DNA of 64,000 bases from Ilyonectria destructans. Lineage: Eukaryota > Ascomycota > Sordariomycetes > Hypocreales > Nectriaceae. The DNA is taken from assembly GCA_020740775.1 (NCBI GenBank), contig JAHEWK010000003.1:1178001-1242000 (forward strand). The letters run 5' to 3'. The notes under the pieces are model-generated. The model ran no database searches. It saw only the letters and a list, made by a program, of their open reading frames with translations, and was not told where the DNA came from. Of this stretch, positions 33,792 to 45,590 are shown piece by piece. Each line of letters starts with the position of its first letter. Within the stretch, counting starts at the first letter, position 1. The position numbers and the translations under genes are program-made.

Positions 33792-34184
33792 GGCGGGCTT
33801 GGGACGCGATCAACGCGTTTGGGGCTCAACGATGTGTGGATTTGCCCATCGACCGGTGTGAAGCGTTGGCGGGCGGCCGTGTCAAGGCGTCGCGGGGGAA
33901 TTGGTGAGGAATTTCCGGCCCGCCCGGCTAAGCCTCGGTTGGCCGGAGCCTCCTTCCCTCCGTGACACCTGAGGTGAGGCTCTATGAGAGCCTTGAGAGG
34001 ATCATCCAGGCAGCACAGAAACCTCGTAGTTGCATTGGTGTCTTTCTCTGTGCACAGTCTGATCCCTGATTCTACATTCCATTGTCGCTCTGGTCCTCGA
34101 AACCTGACTCATTCATTTGCGACTTTCTGCTACCCAGTCACGCCGAATTAACACCCAGCACAACAGGACAGGATCAAAAAAACC
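33792..34184. promoter_or_regulatory. Divergent promoter between FAR1-like gene and MSH4
   Basis: 393 bp separating the two ATGs. I could not assign a TATA box or a specific factor site. Confidence 0.5.
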
Positions 34185-37076
34185 ATGTCCGATGCCATCT
34201 CCCCATTTTCGGGACCTTCACAGACAACCAGTCGGTCTTCGTCTGCGTATTTCCAGAGCAATGTTAGTCGATCTCACCCTGAGAGTTCGTCCATGCCAAG
34301 TGGTCGTGGAAGCAGCCGACCTCAGAGTAGTCGACCTCACACTAGCCTCAGCCATGGTCTCAGCTACCCTTCTGTGACGAGCACCAGACCCAGCACATCT
34401 CGACCCCCGACAGCGCGCCCAGGAACTCGACAGAGCATCCAGTCAGGTCGAAAGTCACGAGCCGCTGCTGCGTCGTCTATTCTGGGTCTCACCGAGTCTC
34501 ACAGCGTTGTGTGTGCTGTCAGCGAAGCCCGCAGCGTCTCCCCTGCGGTAGGCGTCGCCTTTGTTAACGTTTCAATCGGTGAAGTCGTCCTTAGTCAAAT
34601 ATGTGACAACCAGTCCTATGTCAAGACCATTCACAAGATCCAAATGTCGGCTCCTTCTCGCATTCTCTTTATGGGTACTGCCTGTTCCCCAACTGCCCCA
34701 AGCACACTCTTTTCCCTTGTCCAGGAACTTGTACCAGAAGCGCAAGTTGACGCCTTGGATCGCTCGGCATGGTCCGAGAATGATGGCCTAGAGTACATCC
34801 AGAACCTGGCATTCAAGGATGATATTGAGCCCCTGAAAGTGGCGGCTCAAGGCAAGTTTTATGCCATCAGTTCTTTTGCTGCTGTAAGTTGGGATTAGAA
34901 GGCATGCCAAGTGGCAAGCATTTCTCACCACAGTACAGGCCATGAAATATATCCAGCAACATTTCGCCATCAATTTCGTCCCACACTCTCTTCGTATCCG
35001 ATATCGACCCTCCGAGGACACCATGATGATTGACATATCCGCAATCCAGTCTCTTGAAATCATGCAAAATTTGCGCAACGCGAAATCCAAAGAATCTCTA
35101 TTTGGCTTGTTGAACCACACATCCACTCCTATGGGATCCAGAATGCTTCGAAGTAACATCCTTCAACCGCCAACACGTCCAGAGTCGTTCATCAGCCCTC
35201 GCTATGACGCGCTGGAGGAATTGACGACTAACGAGGAGATGTTTCGTGAGATTCGGAAAGGTGAGTTGTGTACAAAACAATAGCGTCTATCATGGCGCTG
35301 ACTAAATGAAGCTCTGAAGCTCTTTCATGATGTGGAAAAACTGTTGACTAAGGTATCTCTATAATCCACTTGGTATTGTGTCGTCTAACCATTCCAGTTG
35401 ATAATTGTTCCTCCGCCGGGAGATGTTCAACAAGTTGAAGAACAGATCAACCAGGTCTTGATGGTAAAAAGTTTCCTCGAAGCCATCCCTGAGCTGTACG
35501 CGGCCCTGCAACCTGCCACGAGTGCCCTGCTGATGAAGATTCGTGACCTCTGTCGTCCGGAAATCAGGCGTCGAACACTCGACAAAATTCGTAACATCAT
35601 TGAGGCAGATGTCACGTACATGAAGTCTGCCCTCGACTTACGCAATCAGAGAACATTCGCAGTCAAGGCGGGCATTAGTGGAATGCTGGACGTTGCTCGT
35701 CAAACATACAAGGAGCTGACGGAAGAAATCCACAAACACGTTGACGAAGTCAATGGTACGAGCTTGGAGGCAAGCAATGTAACCTGATAGCTGACATGCA
35801 GCAGAGACACATGGGATCGACGCCAGTTTGAGGTACGATAACGGCCGCAAATACTGGCTTCGCCTTAAAGCTGCCGACTTTGACGACTGTCCTCTTCCCA
35901 CCGATCTCATCCATGCAGTTCGCAAGAAGGACAAAATCGAGTGTCAAACCCTGAGCCTGGTCAAGCTGAATTTGAGACTTTCAGATACGTCCAACGAAAT
36001 CATCATCCGGAGTGATGCTGTCATCCAGGCTTTAGTGAAGGAGCTTCGGCAGGAGGCACCACACCTGTTCCGGGTTTGTGAATCGGTCGCCCTTATCGAT
36101 ATGATCTCGTCTTTTGGACAACTGGCTACGACTCGAGACTACGTGCGACCTGATATTGGTGGTACCTTGGCGTTGAAATCCGCTCGTCACCCAGTCTTGG
36201 ACAAGGTATGTTTTTGTTGAATCTGGTTAGACAATTCTAATCTGGTAGTCCATGGCTGGCACCTTCGTTCCAAACGACTACTATGCAACTGAACAATATT
36301 GCTTCCACATCGTCACCGGGTGCAATATGAGTGGGAAAAGCACATACATTCGAGCTGTTGCCTTGTTGCAGATCATGGCACAGATTGGATCATTTGTCCC
36401 TGCCGAGTATGCCGCATTTCCAATCATACACAACATATTTGCTCGTGTTTCACTAGAAGACAATATCGAGAGCAACCTCTCGACGTTCTCGGTTGAGATG
36501 CGCGAAATGGCATTCATTCTCCGAAACATTGACGACAAGAGCCTTGCCGTCATCGATGAGCTGGGTCGGGCAACAAGCACCAGAGACGGTCTAGCCATAG
36601 CCATTGCAATGTCTGAAGCTTTGGTTCAGAGCAAGGCTTCAGTCTGGTTTGCAACTCACTTCACTGACTTGACCCGGGTGCTTGCAGACCGACCGGGTGT
36701 GTTGAATTTGCATCTCGCAGCCGACAGTTCCACCACAGTAGATGGATTACCTCAGATCACAATGTTGTACAAGGCGACCGCTGGTGCGATCAACGGCGAG
36801 CAGCATTATGGTATCAACTTGGCACGAGCAATTGGGTTGCCCCAGTCATTCATCGAAAAGGCGGAGGCGGTTGCAAAAGACTTGAGGCAGAAGAGAGAGG
36901 CAAGCAAGCGAAGTTCGGAATCAACAAAATTGTCGGCTCGTCGCAAGCTCATCTTGAATCTCCACGAGGCACTGAAGCAAGCGAGGGACTCAGGCAGTGA
37001 GGAGGCTCTGCCTGGGTACCTGAGCCGACTTCAAGAGGAGTTTATTGTTCGGATGGAGGAAGTGGATACCCTATAG
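34185..37076 (+). CDS. MSH4: MSH4, meiosis-specific MutS homologue
   Basis: Six exons: 34185-34883, 34939-35260, 35312-35352, 35398-35755, 35802-36205 and 36249-37076. The introns are 43-55 nt and the product is 883 residues. Msh4 pairs with Msh5 to stabilise recombination intermediates and promote crossovers in meiosis; it lacks the mismatch-binding N-terminal domain, as here, where a Ser/Arg/Pro-rich leader of about 100 residues comes first. The ATPase domain has Walker A TGCNMSGKST near residue 631 and Walker B VIDELGRATSTRDG, followed by ATHFTDL. The acceptor of intron 4 is ambiguous by one codon (AG at 35801 or 35804). Exon 3 is only 41 nt. Together with the pheromone gene this suggests a sexual cycle, or retention of its genes. 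Confidence 0.95.
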
Positions 37077-37210
37077 CTGGGTCCGGTGGGAAATACCCTA
37101 GACTCTTCGCATGGGAGTTGGTGACATTGGAGGCACGGTCATGTTCACTCTTACAACTTGCTACTGGCTGAGGGAATCTTTAATGCTTTATCCTTGGTAT
37201 CAAGTACTCT

Positions 37211-38452
37211 TTATGTTTCAGCACCAGGCCGCTTGTAGTCTAGATGTCGAACCCGCTTCCAAACCTCTCGTACAGTTCTCTCCTGTGATTGACGACCCGT
37301 CTCCTTCTCAGAAGGACCCGCTGGGCTATTTGAAATCAGTCGAGTGTATATGAGTGGACTTGGACTGAAAGACTTACCGAATAGCCAAATACAACCTACC
37401 GCCAAGATGTGCTGTGGGGATATCTGCCGTCTCAGGGTCTTCGGGTGGGTTGGCTGTGGTGATCAACCCTCCAGCTTCCTCGAGAATCGCGAAACCAGCG
37501 GCGACGTCCCATTCCCAGCAACCACCTTCCCACCAGATATCGAAGGACCCCATAGCTGTGTATGCGAGATCGAGTGTTGCGCTGGGTTCCCATGTGTTAG
37601 CTAGTCGCCGGTGCTTGCGAATACGGGGCATCATACCTCCCCAAGCTGCGCATGCCGTGGACCATTCCGCCCTTTCCCCCTCGTCCACCGCGTTCGGAAG
37701 CCATGTTGACAAAGGATTCCACCTTGCGTGTCATGTTGCCATCGGGGATGTCTCGGCGATCCTTCCCCCACTCGCAAGAAAACGTACACCCGCTGGGTGC
37801 ATTGTGTGGCATTGGAGGCGTTGGGTTGCGGATCAAGGGAAGCCGCTGTGTGCCATTGAGCCAGGCGCCCTTGCTGACGCATGACGAGAAGGATTGGTGC
37901 AGGAAGGGGGCGTTGATGACGCCGATAATGGGCACGCCTTTGACTGCGAAGGCGATGGACACGCAGAACATGGGGAAGAGGTGGGTGAAGTTGACGGTCC
38001 CGTCGAGGGGGTCGACTATCCAGGTCGGCCGGTCATCGACGAGGTATGTTCGAGATGCCCCGGCGGAGTACGACTCCTCACCGAGGAAGCTACAAGCGCA
38101 TAGACGTCAGTTTGGACATCCGGCATGACGGATGATATGACCCTCACCCATGATCAGGATACTTGGCTTCGACCGACGTCCGAATGAAGTGCTCGACTTC
38201 TGCAAGCATGGACCGTTAGCACAGAGAGCCTACTAGCTGCCGGCAATAGCAGCAACGGACCAACGCACCGTTATCGGTCTTGGTCACAATGTCTACCGAG
38301 TTCTCCTTCTCGACGTACGATACGGTGGACGAGCTGGACTCGTCCCCGCTGCCGTCCATGCGCCGGCGGGCTGCGGCCATGAGCATGTCGCCGGCATCCT
38401 TGCCCAATTGCACGGCGAAGGCGTAAATTTTGGCAAGCTCCTTGTCATCCAT
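37211..38452 (-). CDS. qutG: QutG/qa-x, inositol-monophosphatase-like protein of the quinate cluster
   Basis: Five exons: 38452-38269, 38199-38148, 38089-37637, 37581-37378 and 37325-37211. The introns are 52-69 nt and the product is 335 residues. It belongs to the inositol monophosphatase superfamily: GFLGEES, WIVDPLDGTVNF (metal-binding DPLDGT) and WEWDVAAGFAILEEAGG are intact, so phosphatase activity is plausible. Its role in quinate use is unknown even in Aspergillus and Neurospora, where it is co-induced with the pathway. The last exon gives the conserved tail RPAGPSEKETGRQSQERTV. The ATG at 38452 begins MDDKELAKIYAFA. It is divergent from qutE across a 480-bp promoter holding a candidate activator site. 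Confidence 0.93.
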
Positions 38453-38601
38453 CGTAGCGTTCTTCCTGAGTGTGTTTCCAGGAAGAAGGTCAACGGTCTG
38501 GCTGTCGGGGACCCGTTTTGAGGGCGGTCGAATGAATGTCGAGGATAGCCGCCTCAAACCGGGCTTAGCATGTATTCCGCGCGTGCCGGACCTACAGCGC
38601 A

Positions 38602-38607
38602 GTGGGG
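38602..38607 (+). promoter_or_regulatory. Candidate CreA/CRE-1 carbon-repression site (GTGGGG)
   Basis: GTGGGG fits the SYGGRG consensus. A second copy lies at 38717-38722. Both are in the qutG-qutE divergent promoter. Quinate genes are known to be glucose-repressed in Aspergillus and Neurospora. Such hexamers are common by chance in GC-rich DNA. Confidence 0.35.
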
Positions 38608-38694
38608 AATTGGCATTGGGCTGCCGATCTCAGATCTGTCATGGCTGCTGCTTGGGTCGGGCGTTTTGCATGCGCGTTGCTCTGGGACACTTCT

Positions 38695-38710
38695 GGGTGA
38701 AGCTTTAACC
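38695..38710 (+). promoter_or_regulatory. Candidate QutA/qa-1F activator site in the qutG-qutE promoter
   Basis: GGGTGAAGCTTTAACC matches the known 16-bp activator consensus GGRTAARYRYTTATCC at 12 of 16 positions and keeps the dyad layout. It lies about 240 bp from each ATG. It is weaker than the site in the qutC-qutB promoter. Confidence 0.45.
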
Positions 38711-38932
38711 GGGACGGTGGGGCGAGCGAGCCAAGATCCCGGTGCGACTGAACTACGCCGAAAGGATGAAGGTTGAGCATAGCGACCGACGGCGTACGGC
38801 AATGACGGGCGACCAGAACAGAAGCAATTCGGCGTCGACAAGTATATCAACAAGGGATTGGAGATTGGGGATTGGAGATTGAACCCTTCCTAGTCAGGTA
38901 CTAATTCACTTCACTAAACCAATCCCAACACA

Positions 38933-39415
38933 ATGCCCGAATTCGACCAGCCCGACATGCCTCGCCATATCCTCCTGATCAACGGGCCCAACCTCAACCT
39001 GCTCGGGACCCGCGAGCCGCATATCTACGGCTCTACCACGCTGACAGACGTGGAAGAGGCAGCCAAAGCTCAGGCCGAGGGATTGTCAGCCACCCTGGCC
39101 TCCTTCCAGTCCAACTCGGAGGGTGCCATCGTGGACCGCATCCAGGCTGCACGAGGCAACACCGATGCAATTGTCATCAACGCGGGGGCCTACACCCATA
39201 CCAGCGTCGCCATCAGGGATGCCCTGGCCGGCGTGGACATTCCCTTCGTCGAGATCCACATCTCAAATGTTCATACGCGAGAGGCCTTCAGACACCACAG
39301 TTACCTGTGCGACAAGGCCGAGGCCGTCATCTGCGGCTTGGGAGTGTTTGGATACACAGCTGCGATTGAGTATGCGGCAAAGCACTTGAAGCTGAGGGGG
39401 AGAGCGAAATTGTAA
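38933..39415 (+). CDS. qutE: Catabolic 3-dehydroquinate dehydratase, type II
   Basis: A single exon of 160 residues, the normal size of a type II dehydroquinase (dodecameric in fungi). It converts 3-dehydroquinate to 3-dehydroshikimate, the second step of quinate breakdown. The N-terminal block [18 protein letters not shown] supplies the conserved Arg and Tyr of the flexible active-site loop. [16 protein letters not shown] and [19 protein letters not shown] supply the Asn and the catalytic His region. The start at 38933 adds an eight-residue leader before a second Met at 38957; either could be used. It is cytosolic, with no targeting signal. Confidence 0.97.
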   Translation: MPEFDQPDMPRHILLINGPNLNLLGTREPHIYGSTTLTDVEEAAKAQAEGLSATLASFQSNSEGAIVDRIQAARGNTDAIVINAGAYTHTSVAIRDALAGVDIPFVEIHISNVHTREAFRHHSYLCDKAEAVICGLGVFGYTAAIEYAAKHLKLRGRAKL

Positions 39416-39664
39416 TTATTGAATTGGAAAGATAAACGGAATAGAAAGGGCCCAAAAGGAATAACTAGAAGGAACTGGTTTCATTGGCATTCTAGTTACG
39501 GAGTCGGAGGTACAAATTGTAACTTTTGTTCACCAAAATGATATGGGACGGTCAATTACAAACACTGGATTAAAGTAACGGAATAGAAATGGGGAACATC
39601 ATTGGAATGAAAAGGAATCGTTACAATAAATCGTTACAGAGGCTCGCTAAGGTTCATTATCTAA

Positions 39665-40720
39665 TTACAGCATTGCCTGCAGTCTTGGCTGCATGGCGTC
39701 TTCAGTCCGCAGGCCCACGTCAGCCGACATTTTCACCCAAGACTCGGCCGCTCGCCGAGCCATCTCCTCTGGCACAGCCTTATCAGTCTCTGTCAACCTC
39801 CTGTTAAACACCTCAAAGCTCAGCCACCCCTCGAAGCCAAGTCCATGGACAATGGTCCGTAGGATCTGCTTTACAGGGAGATAGCCACCGTATTGGGGCT
39901 CGCCGTAAAATAGTCTGGCATTGCGAGACCAGCTCATACGAGATGGTTGCTCTGCGTTGTAGAAGGGGTGGTTCTTGTCCAAGGGCTGGGCGAGTCGTTC
40001 GCCGTCTGCCACCTGGATGAGGAAGAGCTTTGTAACGTCGACATCGGACAGTATCCTCTTGATCGACTTCATGGTTGCTTCTTCGTAGTCCGGAGTTCTT
40101 CCCGTTGGGGAAGCTGGGTCGGCGTAGATCCGGCCCAGAATGTTGTAACTGTCGAGGCAGACACCAAAGTTGGGTCGATCAACTCCTCTCACGATTTCCC
40201 AGCTGCCTTCCCAGGTATCGACACGGGTACCCCAGCAGAGGCCTTCCATGGCAAACCGGATTGGCGGTGACTCCTGGAGACCCATATTGGCAGCTTCGGT
40301 AAAGTCGGCAATGGTAAGGTCCATGTCGTCAAGGACTTGGTCTGGAGAGAGGAAGCTGCTGGGGAAGAGGATAAGGTCTGTTCCCAAGATGTGGGCGAGC
40401 TCGAACCAAAGCTGCAGCTCTTGCAATCTTCGGCGGTGCTCATCACGATCGGCGATGCCGCCGAAGTGCATGAAGGGTTGGAGACAGATGATTTCTTGGT
40501 TTCGGGCATCGCAGAGTTGACGCATCGTTCGGGCGGCTGAGATTTGGTTCTCAGGTGTGTCGCCGCCAGGGAACGACTTGGCCAGGTCTACGAGATCTTC
40601 GTAGAAGACCTCGATACCAGTGAAACCGTACTTCTGGGCCATGTCCAACTTGTGTGCAAGGTCGTGGCCGGCGAAACACCGCCCTAGGGACATTGTGCAT
40701 ATGCTTGGCTTGTGTGCCAT
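39665..40720 (-). CDS. qutC: 3-dehydroshikimate dehydratase
   Basis: A single exon of 351 residues. A TIM-barrel, metal-dependent enzyme of the xylose-isomerase-like superfamily that turns 3-dehydroshikimate into protocatechuate, the last step encoded in the cluster. The family start CTMSLGRCFAGHDLAHKLD is intact, and the GIEVFYEDLVDLA, FAMEGLCWGTRVDTWEGSW (Glu metal ligand) and NFGVCLDSYNILGRI (Asp ligand) blocks follow. QVADGERL and LSFEVFNRRL complete the metal site. It is divergently transcribed with qutB across a 984-bp promoter that carries the best activator site in the window. Confidence 0.96.
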   Translation of the reverse strand: MAHKPSICTMSLGRCFAGHDLAHKLDMAQKYGFTGIEVFYEDLVDLAKSFPGGDTPENQISAARTMRQLCDARNQEIICLQPFMHFGGIADRDEHRRRLQELQLWFELAHILGTDLILFPSSFLSPDQVLDDMDLTIADFTEAANMGLQESPPIRFAMEGLCWGTRVDTWEGSWEIVRGVDRPNFGVCLDSYNILGRIYADPASPTGRTPDYEEATMKSIKRILSDVDVTKLFLIQVADGERLAQPLDKNHPFYNAEQPSRMSWSRNARLFYGEPQYGGYLPVKQILRTIVHGLGFEGWLSFEVFNRRLTETDKAVPEEMARRAAESWVKMSADVGLRTEDAMQPRLQAML

Positions 40721-41070
40721 TGTGTATTGTGATGAGGTAGAGGATGGATGAGGTAAAGTTTCGAGGATGGCGATGATGGATGTGATGATAGAGAGGATGG
40801 ATACGATGGAACTTTGGAGATGAATAATAATAAAAGAGTCTTGACTTGACAGGAGTTATCAGGGGGATGAGGGAGTATTGGATGGCTTCTACAGTCAATG
40901 GAGTCGATGGGTCCAACAAGCGAGATGATAAGTCATCAAGTCTTGGGGCAACCTTTTGTTTATCAGGCTCCAGCAGAGCGGAGATGGTGAAGACGGGCCT
41001 CATGACGAATCAAGCCTTTCAAGCCTTCTTCCGATAGTCCATACGAGCCTTGTTTTCGATATGTGACAGG

Positions 41071-41076
41071 CTGGGG
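41071..41076 (+). promoter_or_regulatory. Candidate CreA/CRE-1 site (CTGGGG)
   Basis: CTGGGG fits SYGGRG and lies in the qutC-qutB promoter about 200 bp from the activator site. A chance occurrence is possible. Confidence 0.3.
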
Positions 41077-41267
41077 CGGGCTGTTGGGGGGGATCGTCAT
41101 CATTTGGGGGTCACACGACGCAAGGAAACGATCTGCCGGATTAGTAACAGTGCGCAAAGCAGATTCCCTGATCCGTCGGAATGCAAGTTTATCCTAGAGA
41201 CCGAGATGCGAGATGGGGATGCATCGTGGCGATGAACGATGGTGGTGTAGGCCGGGGTGGTCGCGCT

Positions 41268-41283
41268 GGGTAAGTCTTTATCC
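41268..41283 (+). promoter_or_regulatory. QutA/qa-1F activator site in the qutC-qutB promoter
   Basis: GGGTAAGTCTTTATCC matches the published consensus GGRTAARYRYTTATCC at 15 of 16 positions. It lies about 420 bp before the qutB ATG and 550 bp before the qutC ATG. A half-site, GTTTATCC, sits 89 bp to its left at 41187-41194 and could give cooperative binding. Confidence 0.75.
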
Positions 41284-41704
41284 ATGAGGCTTGTGGGGGG
41301 CGCTCTCGGGACAAAGCTCGTCGGCAATGCGACGGTGTAGATTCGCGCGATTGGACTGCCCCGGATGAATTGGAGCACGGATTCCAGTGGGTTACTGGAT
41401 ATTCAGTGGAAAAACCCTGTGCAGGCCATTGCTTTGCGGGGGGATCTGATCTCGCATGAACGTTGCTTTGCCGTCATGACCAGAGATTCCACCGAGTCGT
41501 GAGTGGACACTACTTAGAGAGACCCGACCCCTAGTAGCGGAGGCCCCGGAAAAGGACACTATAGAGAGAGAGCCAAGCCGCCTGGAGTCTTTTCTTACAG
41601 CACACAACTCCCCGCGCAATTCTCTCCCCAACTCTCTCCCCAACTCTCGGCCCAACTTCCCCAGACTCTCTCAACTCCCGGCACAACACTCACAACCACA
41701 CACA

Positions 41705-42721
41705 ATGTCTCTGCAATCATACCCCTCAGGCGACACCCTTGCCTCCAATGAGGTCTCCCAGCTTGACCGCCATGGCTACCTCTTTGGCAAGAAGCTGACA
41801 CACTCGCTGTCGCCCTTCTTCCACAACATTATCTACCGGGACCTTGGCCTGCGATGGGGCCAGGTCCGTCTAGACTCTGCAGACATTCCCGGCTTCCTGG
41901 AGCTTGCCCGGCACCGCGACTTTTATGGTAAGAAGCATTCGTTCTGAGACATTGAATCAAAGCTGACAATATCTCGCTTAGGCGCTTCTGTTACTATGCC
42001 TAACAAGGTCGCCATCCTGCCGTATCTTGATGAGTTGACGGACGAGTGCCGTGATGTCGGTGCCTGCAACACCCTGTTCCTCCGGGAAGAGAACGGCCGC
42101 CGCATCTTCTGCGGTGCCAACACCGACACCATTGGCATCCGCGAGTCGTTCTACCAGAACGTCTCGGACCCCGATGCCGTCTTCCACAACCGCCCGGCCC
42201 TCGTCGTTGGCGGTGGTGGCGCTGCCCGCAGCGCCATCTACGCGCTGTGGAAGTGGATGAAGCCCACTACCATTTACCTAGTCAACCGAGATGAGACTGA
42301 GGTCGCCGACGTCATCAAGGACTGCCAAGCCCGCGGCTACGGTGACCTGCTCATGCACGTCAAGACCGTCGAGCAGGCCATGGAACTTGAGAGTCCCGGT
42401 GCCATTGTCGCTTGTGTACCCGACTTTGAGCCTCAGACCCCCGAGGAGGTGCTTGCGCGCCGCGTTACTGAGACCTTCCTCGACAAGGAGTCTAAGGGCG
42501 CTATCCTGGAGATGTGCTACAACCCCACGCCTTTCACACGGCTGGGCGCCATCTCAGAGGAGAAGGGCTGGCAGGTTATCCTCGGCACCGAGGCTCTCAT
42601 CTGGCAAGGCCTGGAGCAGGACAAGTACTGGACGGGCCGCTCGATAGACGAGCTGCCCAAGGACAAGGTGCAGCTGGCTATTACCGAGAAGGTTGAGCAG
42701 CGCGCTCAGTCGAAGCTGTAA
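41705..42721 (+). CDS. qutB: Quinate (shikimate) dehydrogenase
   Basis: Two exons: 41705-41927 and 41982-42721. The 54-nt intron has donor GTAAGA, branch GCTGACA and acceptor TTAG. The product is 320 residues. It oxidises quinate to 3-dehydroquinate with NAD, and shikimate to 3-dehydroshikimate. The substrate-binding start has [21 protein letters not shown] carries the catalytic Lys; GANTDTIGI the Asp. The dinucleotide-binding loop is [15 protein letters not shown]. The C-terminal part has [13 protein letters not shown]. It is shikimate-dehydrogenase-like in fold but of the catabolic fungal type, consistent with its place in the cluster. Confidence 0.96.
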
Positions 42722-43366
42722 AAAAGGGCTCTTGGGAACGGAATTGCATAGCGTTTTTGGTTATGACCATGTCGTCTACGATAGATAGATCATGATGTTT
42801 TGATAGTGTGAAGCGAGCATTTTATGGCTACATTTATGGAAAATATATTTCATTTAACATCACACAACCCTGTAAGACTCATTCAGTGTATTTGAAGTCC
42901 CTTAAAATAGCTGCCAGATTATACTTATACTTAACAGATGCAATTATTAAAACAATGTCCATCCTCCGATTCCGGCGAGAGGTGGTGAGATGTGGGATGC
43001 GCAGAATGCGCATATCCCCACCAACTACTACCGTTGTCCTTGCGCGTAACATGGCTCATTTGGGAAATCAACAAGACGACGCGTAATGAAGCATTCTCAT
43101 TAGCTACGCTGAGTTATTTTTTCGTGCATGCACAATTGAATGGGTCGAAGGGTGTGACACTGCAAAGTTTTCTTTTCGGGCCGGCCTCATAGTGGGGCCG
43201 CGATGCCGGTGCGGTGTGATCATGGAACAGGAATTAAAGAATAGGCAATCGAAACGTGCCGTTATTAACAAGATCTTATTTGCTATTGGTTCTAATCCAA
43301 TGGAGATACGAGTTATCGTACCCAGAAGTGCAGCCCAATCTCCACCATTATACATCCGGAGACGCC
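42722..43366. other. Convergent 3' intergenic region between qutB and qutD
   Basis: About 645 bp, AT-rich in the first half. It should hold both 3' untranslated regions. No gene is seen. Confidence 0.55.
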
Positions 43367-45057
43367 TTAGACATCCTTGGACTCAACCTGCTCGGTGCGG
43401 GCCTTCTCGTCCTTCAAGTCCAGACCATCCATGTTTTGACGGAATTCCTGGTCATGCAAGCGCAATTCCTCAAGTATAGTGGAGTGCGCCTTCCTGACTG
43501 GCTTAACTTCGAAGAGGCGGTCCATCGCTTCCAGAGGCACACCCTTTGTCTCGGGCACGCAGAAGAACACGAAGACGATTGAGATCACCATCATAGTAGA
43601 AAAGAAGAGATAAACTCCGTAGCCCATCGTATCGAACATGCTTACAGTGAATCGTGCGATGATGAAGTTCCAGAACCAGTTGTTTGCAGCGGCATTGGCT
43701 TGTCCAAGAGATCGTGTGTTTTGGTCGAACATCTCGGAGTTGAGAACCCATGGGGTGCCGTTCCACGACGGGGTGTAGAAGGCGGTCCACAGGTAGAAGA
43801 AGAAGATAGCTGCAGTTCCTCCGGGGGTCAGGTTAATGCCCTCAGTAGCTGTAGTGTCGACCTTGGCGGTGCCGGCAATCTTGATATATGCGCCGATGAA
43901 GTACATGCAGAACGCACCACCACCAGCACCGATCATGAGGAGGTTTCGGCGACCCATGTGATCGATCAAAACCATGATCCACACAAAGGTGAGAACAGTC
44001 TTAACAACGCCAAAGATTCCGGTGGTGAGGAAACCAGTGTTGGTGCCGGTGATGCCCAGGCTCTTGAAGACGGTGGGGGAGTAGTAGTTGATAGCGTTGA
44101 TGCCGGATCCTGGAATTTTGATTAGTTCTATTTTATTTTAAAGTCAATGAGAGCGAGGAAGCACTTACCGTTCTGGAAAACAAAGAGAAGTCCGCCGAGG
44201 AGGAAGCGCCACTGGATGCGACGTTCCTTGAGGGCCTGGAAGGGCTTCCAGAAACCAGCACCCACATCAGTGTGGAAGCGCTCAAGATCCTCATCAATGT
44301 AGTTCATCTCCTCAACAATGTAGATGTGCTCCTCAGGAAGGTTTCGCATCCAAGTGAGAATTTTAAGACCCTCCTCGCGGCGGCCCTTGGAGAACAACCA
44401 TCGAGGAGACTCGGGAATGAAGCAAGCACCGATCAACAGGAGACCGGCAGGGATGAGCTGGACAGCAAAGGGGATCAACCACTGGCTGTGAGAGGGAGCA
44501 AGTGTCTCGCTGATGCCATAGTTTATCCAAAACCCTACCAACCCGCCAGCCTGCCAACCTAGCTCGTATAAGCCGACAAGACGACCGCGGACAGCAGGGG
44601 GGGCCAGTTCGGAAATATAGATGGGAGTCATGTTGGAGCAGCCACCAACACCGAATCCGGCAAGGACACGACCACCAATGATGAGACCGAGACCGCGAGC
44701 CTCATTAGCGCCCAGCATCATGCCGGCGCCGACCATAAATATGAGCGAGAAGAGAATGAGAGACTTGCGACGACCGATGAAGTAGCTGGAGAAGTAGGCG
44801 GCCAGCGAGCCGAAGAACGCTCCGGCCTGGTAGACGGAGACAATGTTCTGCTTGAGCAGAGCGAGCTTGCCCGGGTCCATGGTCGCAAAATTGAACTCCT
44901 CGACAAATGAGGGCAGAGCCAGCGTGGTGCCGATGAAGGCCGAGTCGTAGCCAATTGTGCATGCAGCCATGGACGCCGTGGCGGCGCACACGTACACGCG
45001 CCAATTGTAGACCTCCTTCGGCGTGGGCCGGTCCTCCTTGAGAGCGAAGATACCCAT
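43367..45057 (-). CDS. qutD: Quinate permease, MFS sugar-porter family
   Basis: Two exons: 45057-44169 and 44109-43367. The 59-nt intron has donor GTAAGT and acceptor TTCCAG. The product is 543 residues. A plasma-membrane proton symporter of the major facilitator superfamily that imports quinate. The start MGIFALKEDRPTPKEVYNW is typical of fungal quinate permeases. Twelve membrane segments are apparent, with the sugar-porter motifs GRRKSLI, IYISELAPPAVRGRLVGLYE, PESPRWLFSKGR, GRRNLLMIGAG and VPETKGVPLEAMD. The promoter carries a 13-of-16 activator-like site at 45575-45590. Assignment as quinate permease rather than a general sugar carrier rests on cluster context plus these signatures. Confidence 0.95.
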
Positions 45058-45574
45058 AACCGCGGTAGATTGGTATAAGCTTTCGACGAGGGAGTTGTAA
45101 GGGTCTCAACCTGCGAGTTTTAAGGCGGTGGGTGGAATGAGAGGAGAAGTTGTATTGCGACAGCGTTCTAACTCTAACACCAGAAGGCCATGGGAGGCAA
45201 ACCTTTATACTAGAGTCGCATCGGGGCTCGACCCATAACTTTTTCCCTAGTCCCAGTCCCCAACTAGCCCCAGACCACCTCCAGGTGATCCAATCCTTCT
45301 CCAAACCGGTCTGTGCTCGCCGCCAAGGTGGGAAGTGGGAAAACGACCCCCGGCAACGTGCGTGGACGGCCAGGAAGCCAAAGTCGCATCCCCAGGTGAC
45401 GCCCATCTCTGGAACTGGAGATTAATCCGGGGTTTGCGGGGTGGGTGTGGGGGATGAACTCGTTTCCGTCGAAGGAGATTGATCGATATTGTCATCAGCT
45501 CATTCGTAGGCTGACCAGAGGACGGCCGGCGCGCGCTGTTGCGTAGTGTTGGAGGCCATCTCGGCATGGGGCCG

Positions 45575-45590
45575 GGTTAAAGACTTACCC
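45575..45590 (+). promoter_or_regulatory. Candidate QutA/qa-1F site upstream of qutD
   Basis: GGTTAAAGACTTACCC matches the activator consensus at 13 of 16 positions and has the dyad shape (GGGTTAA...TTACCC). It lies 518 bp upstream of the qutD ATG. Confidence 0.5.
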
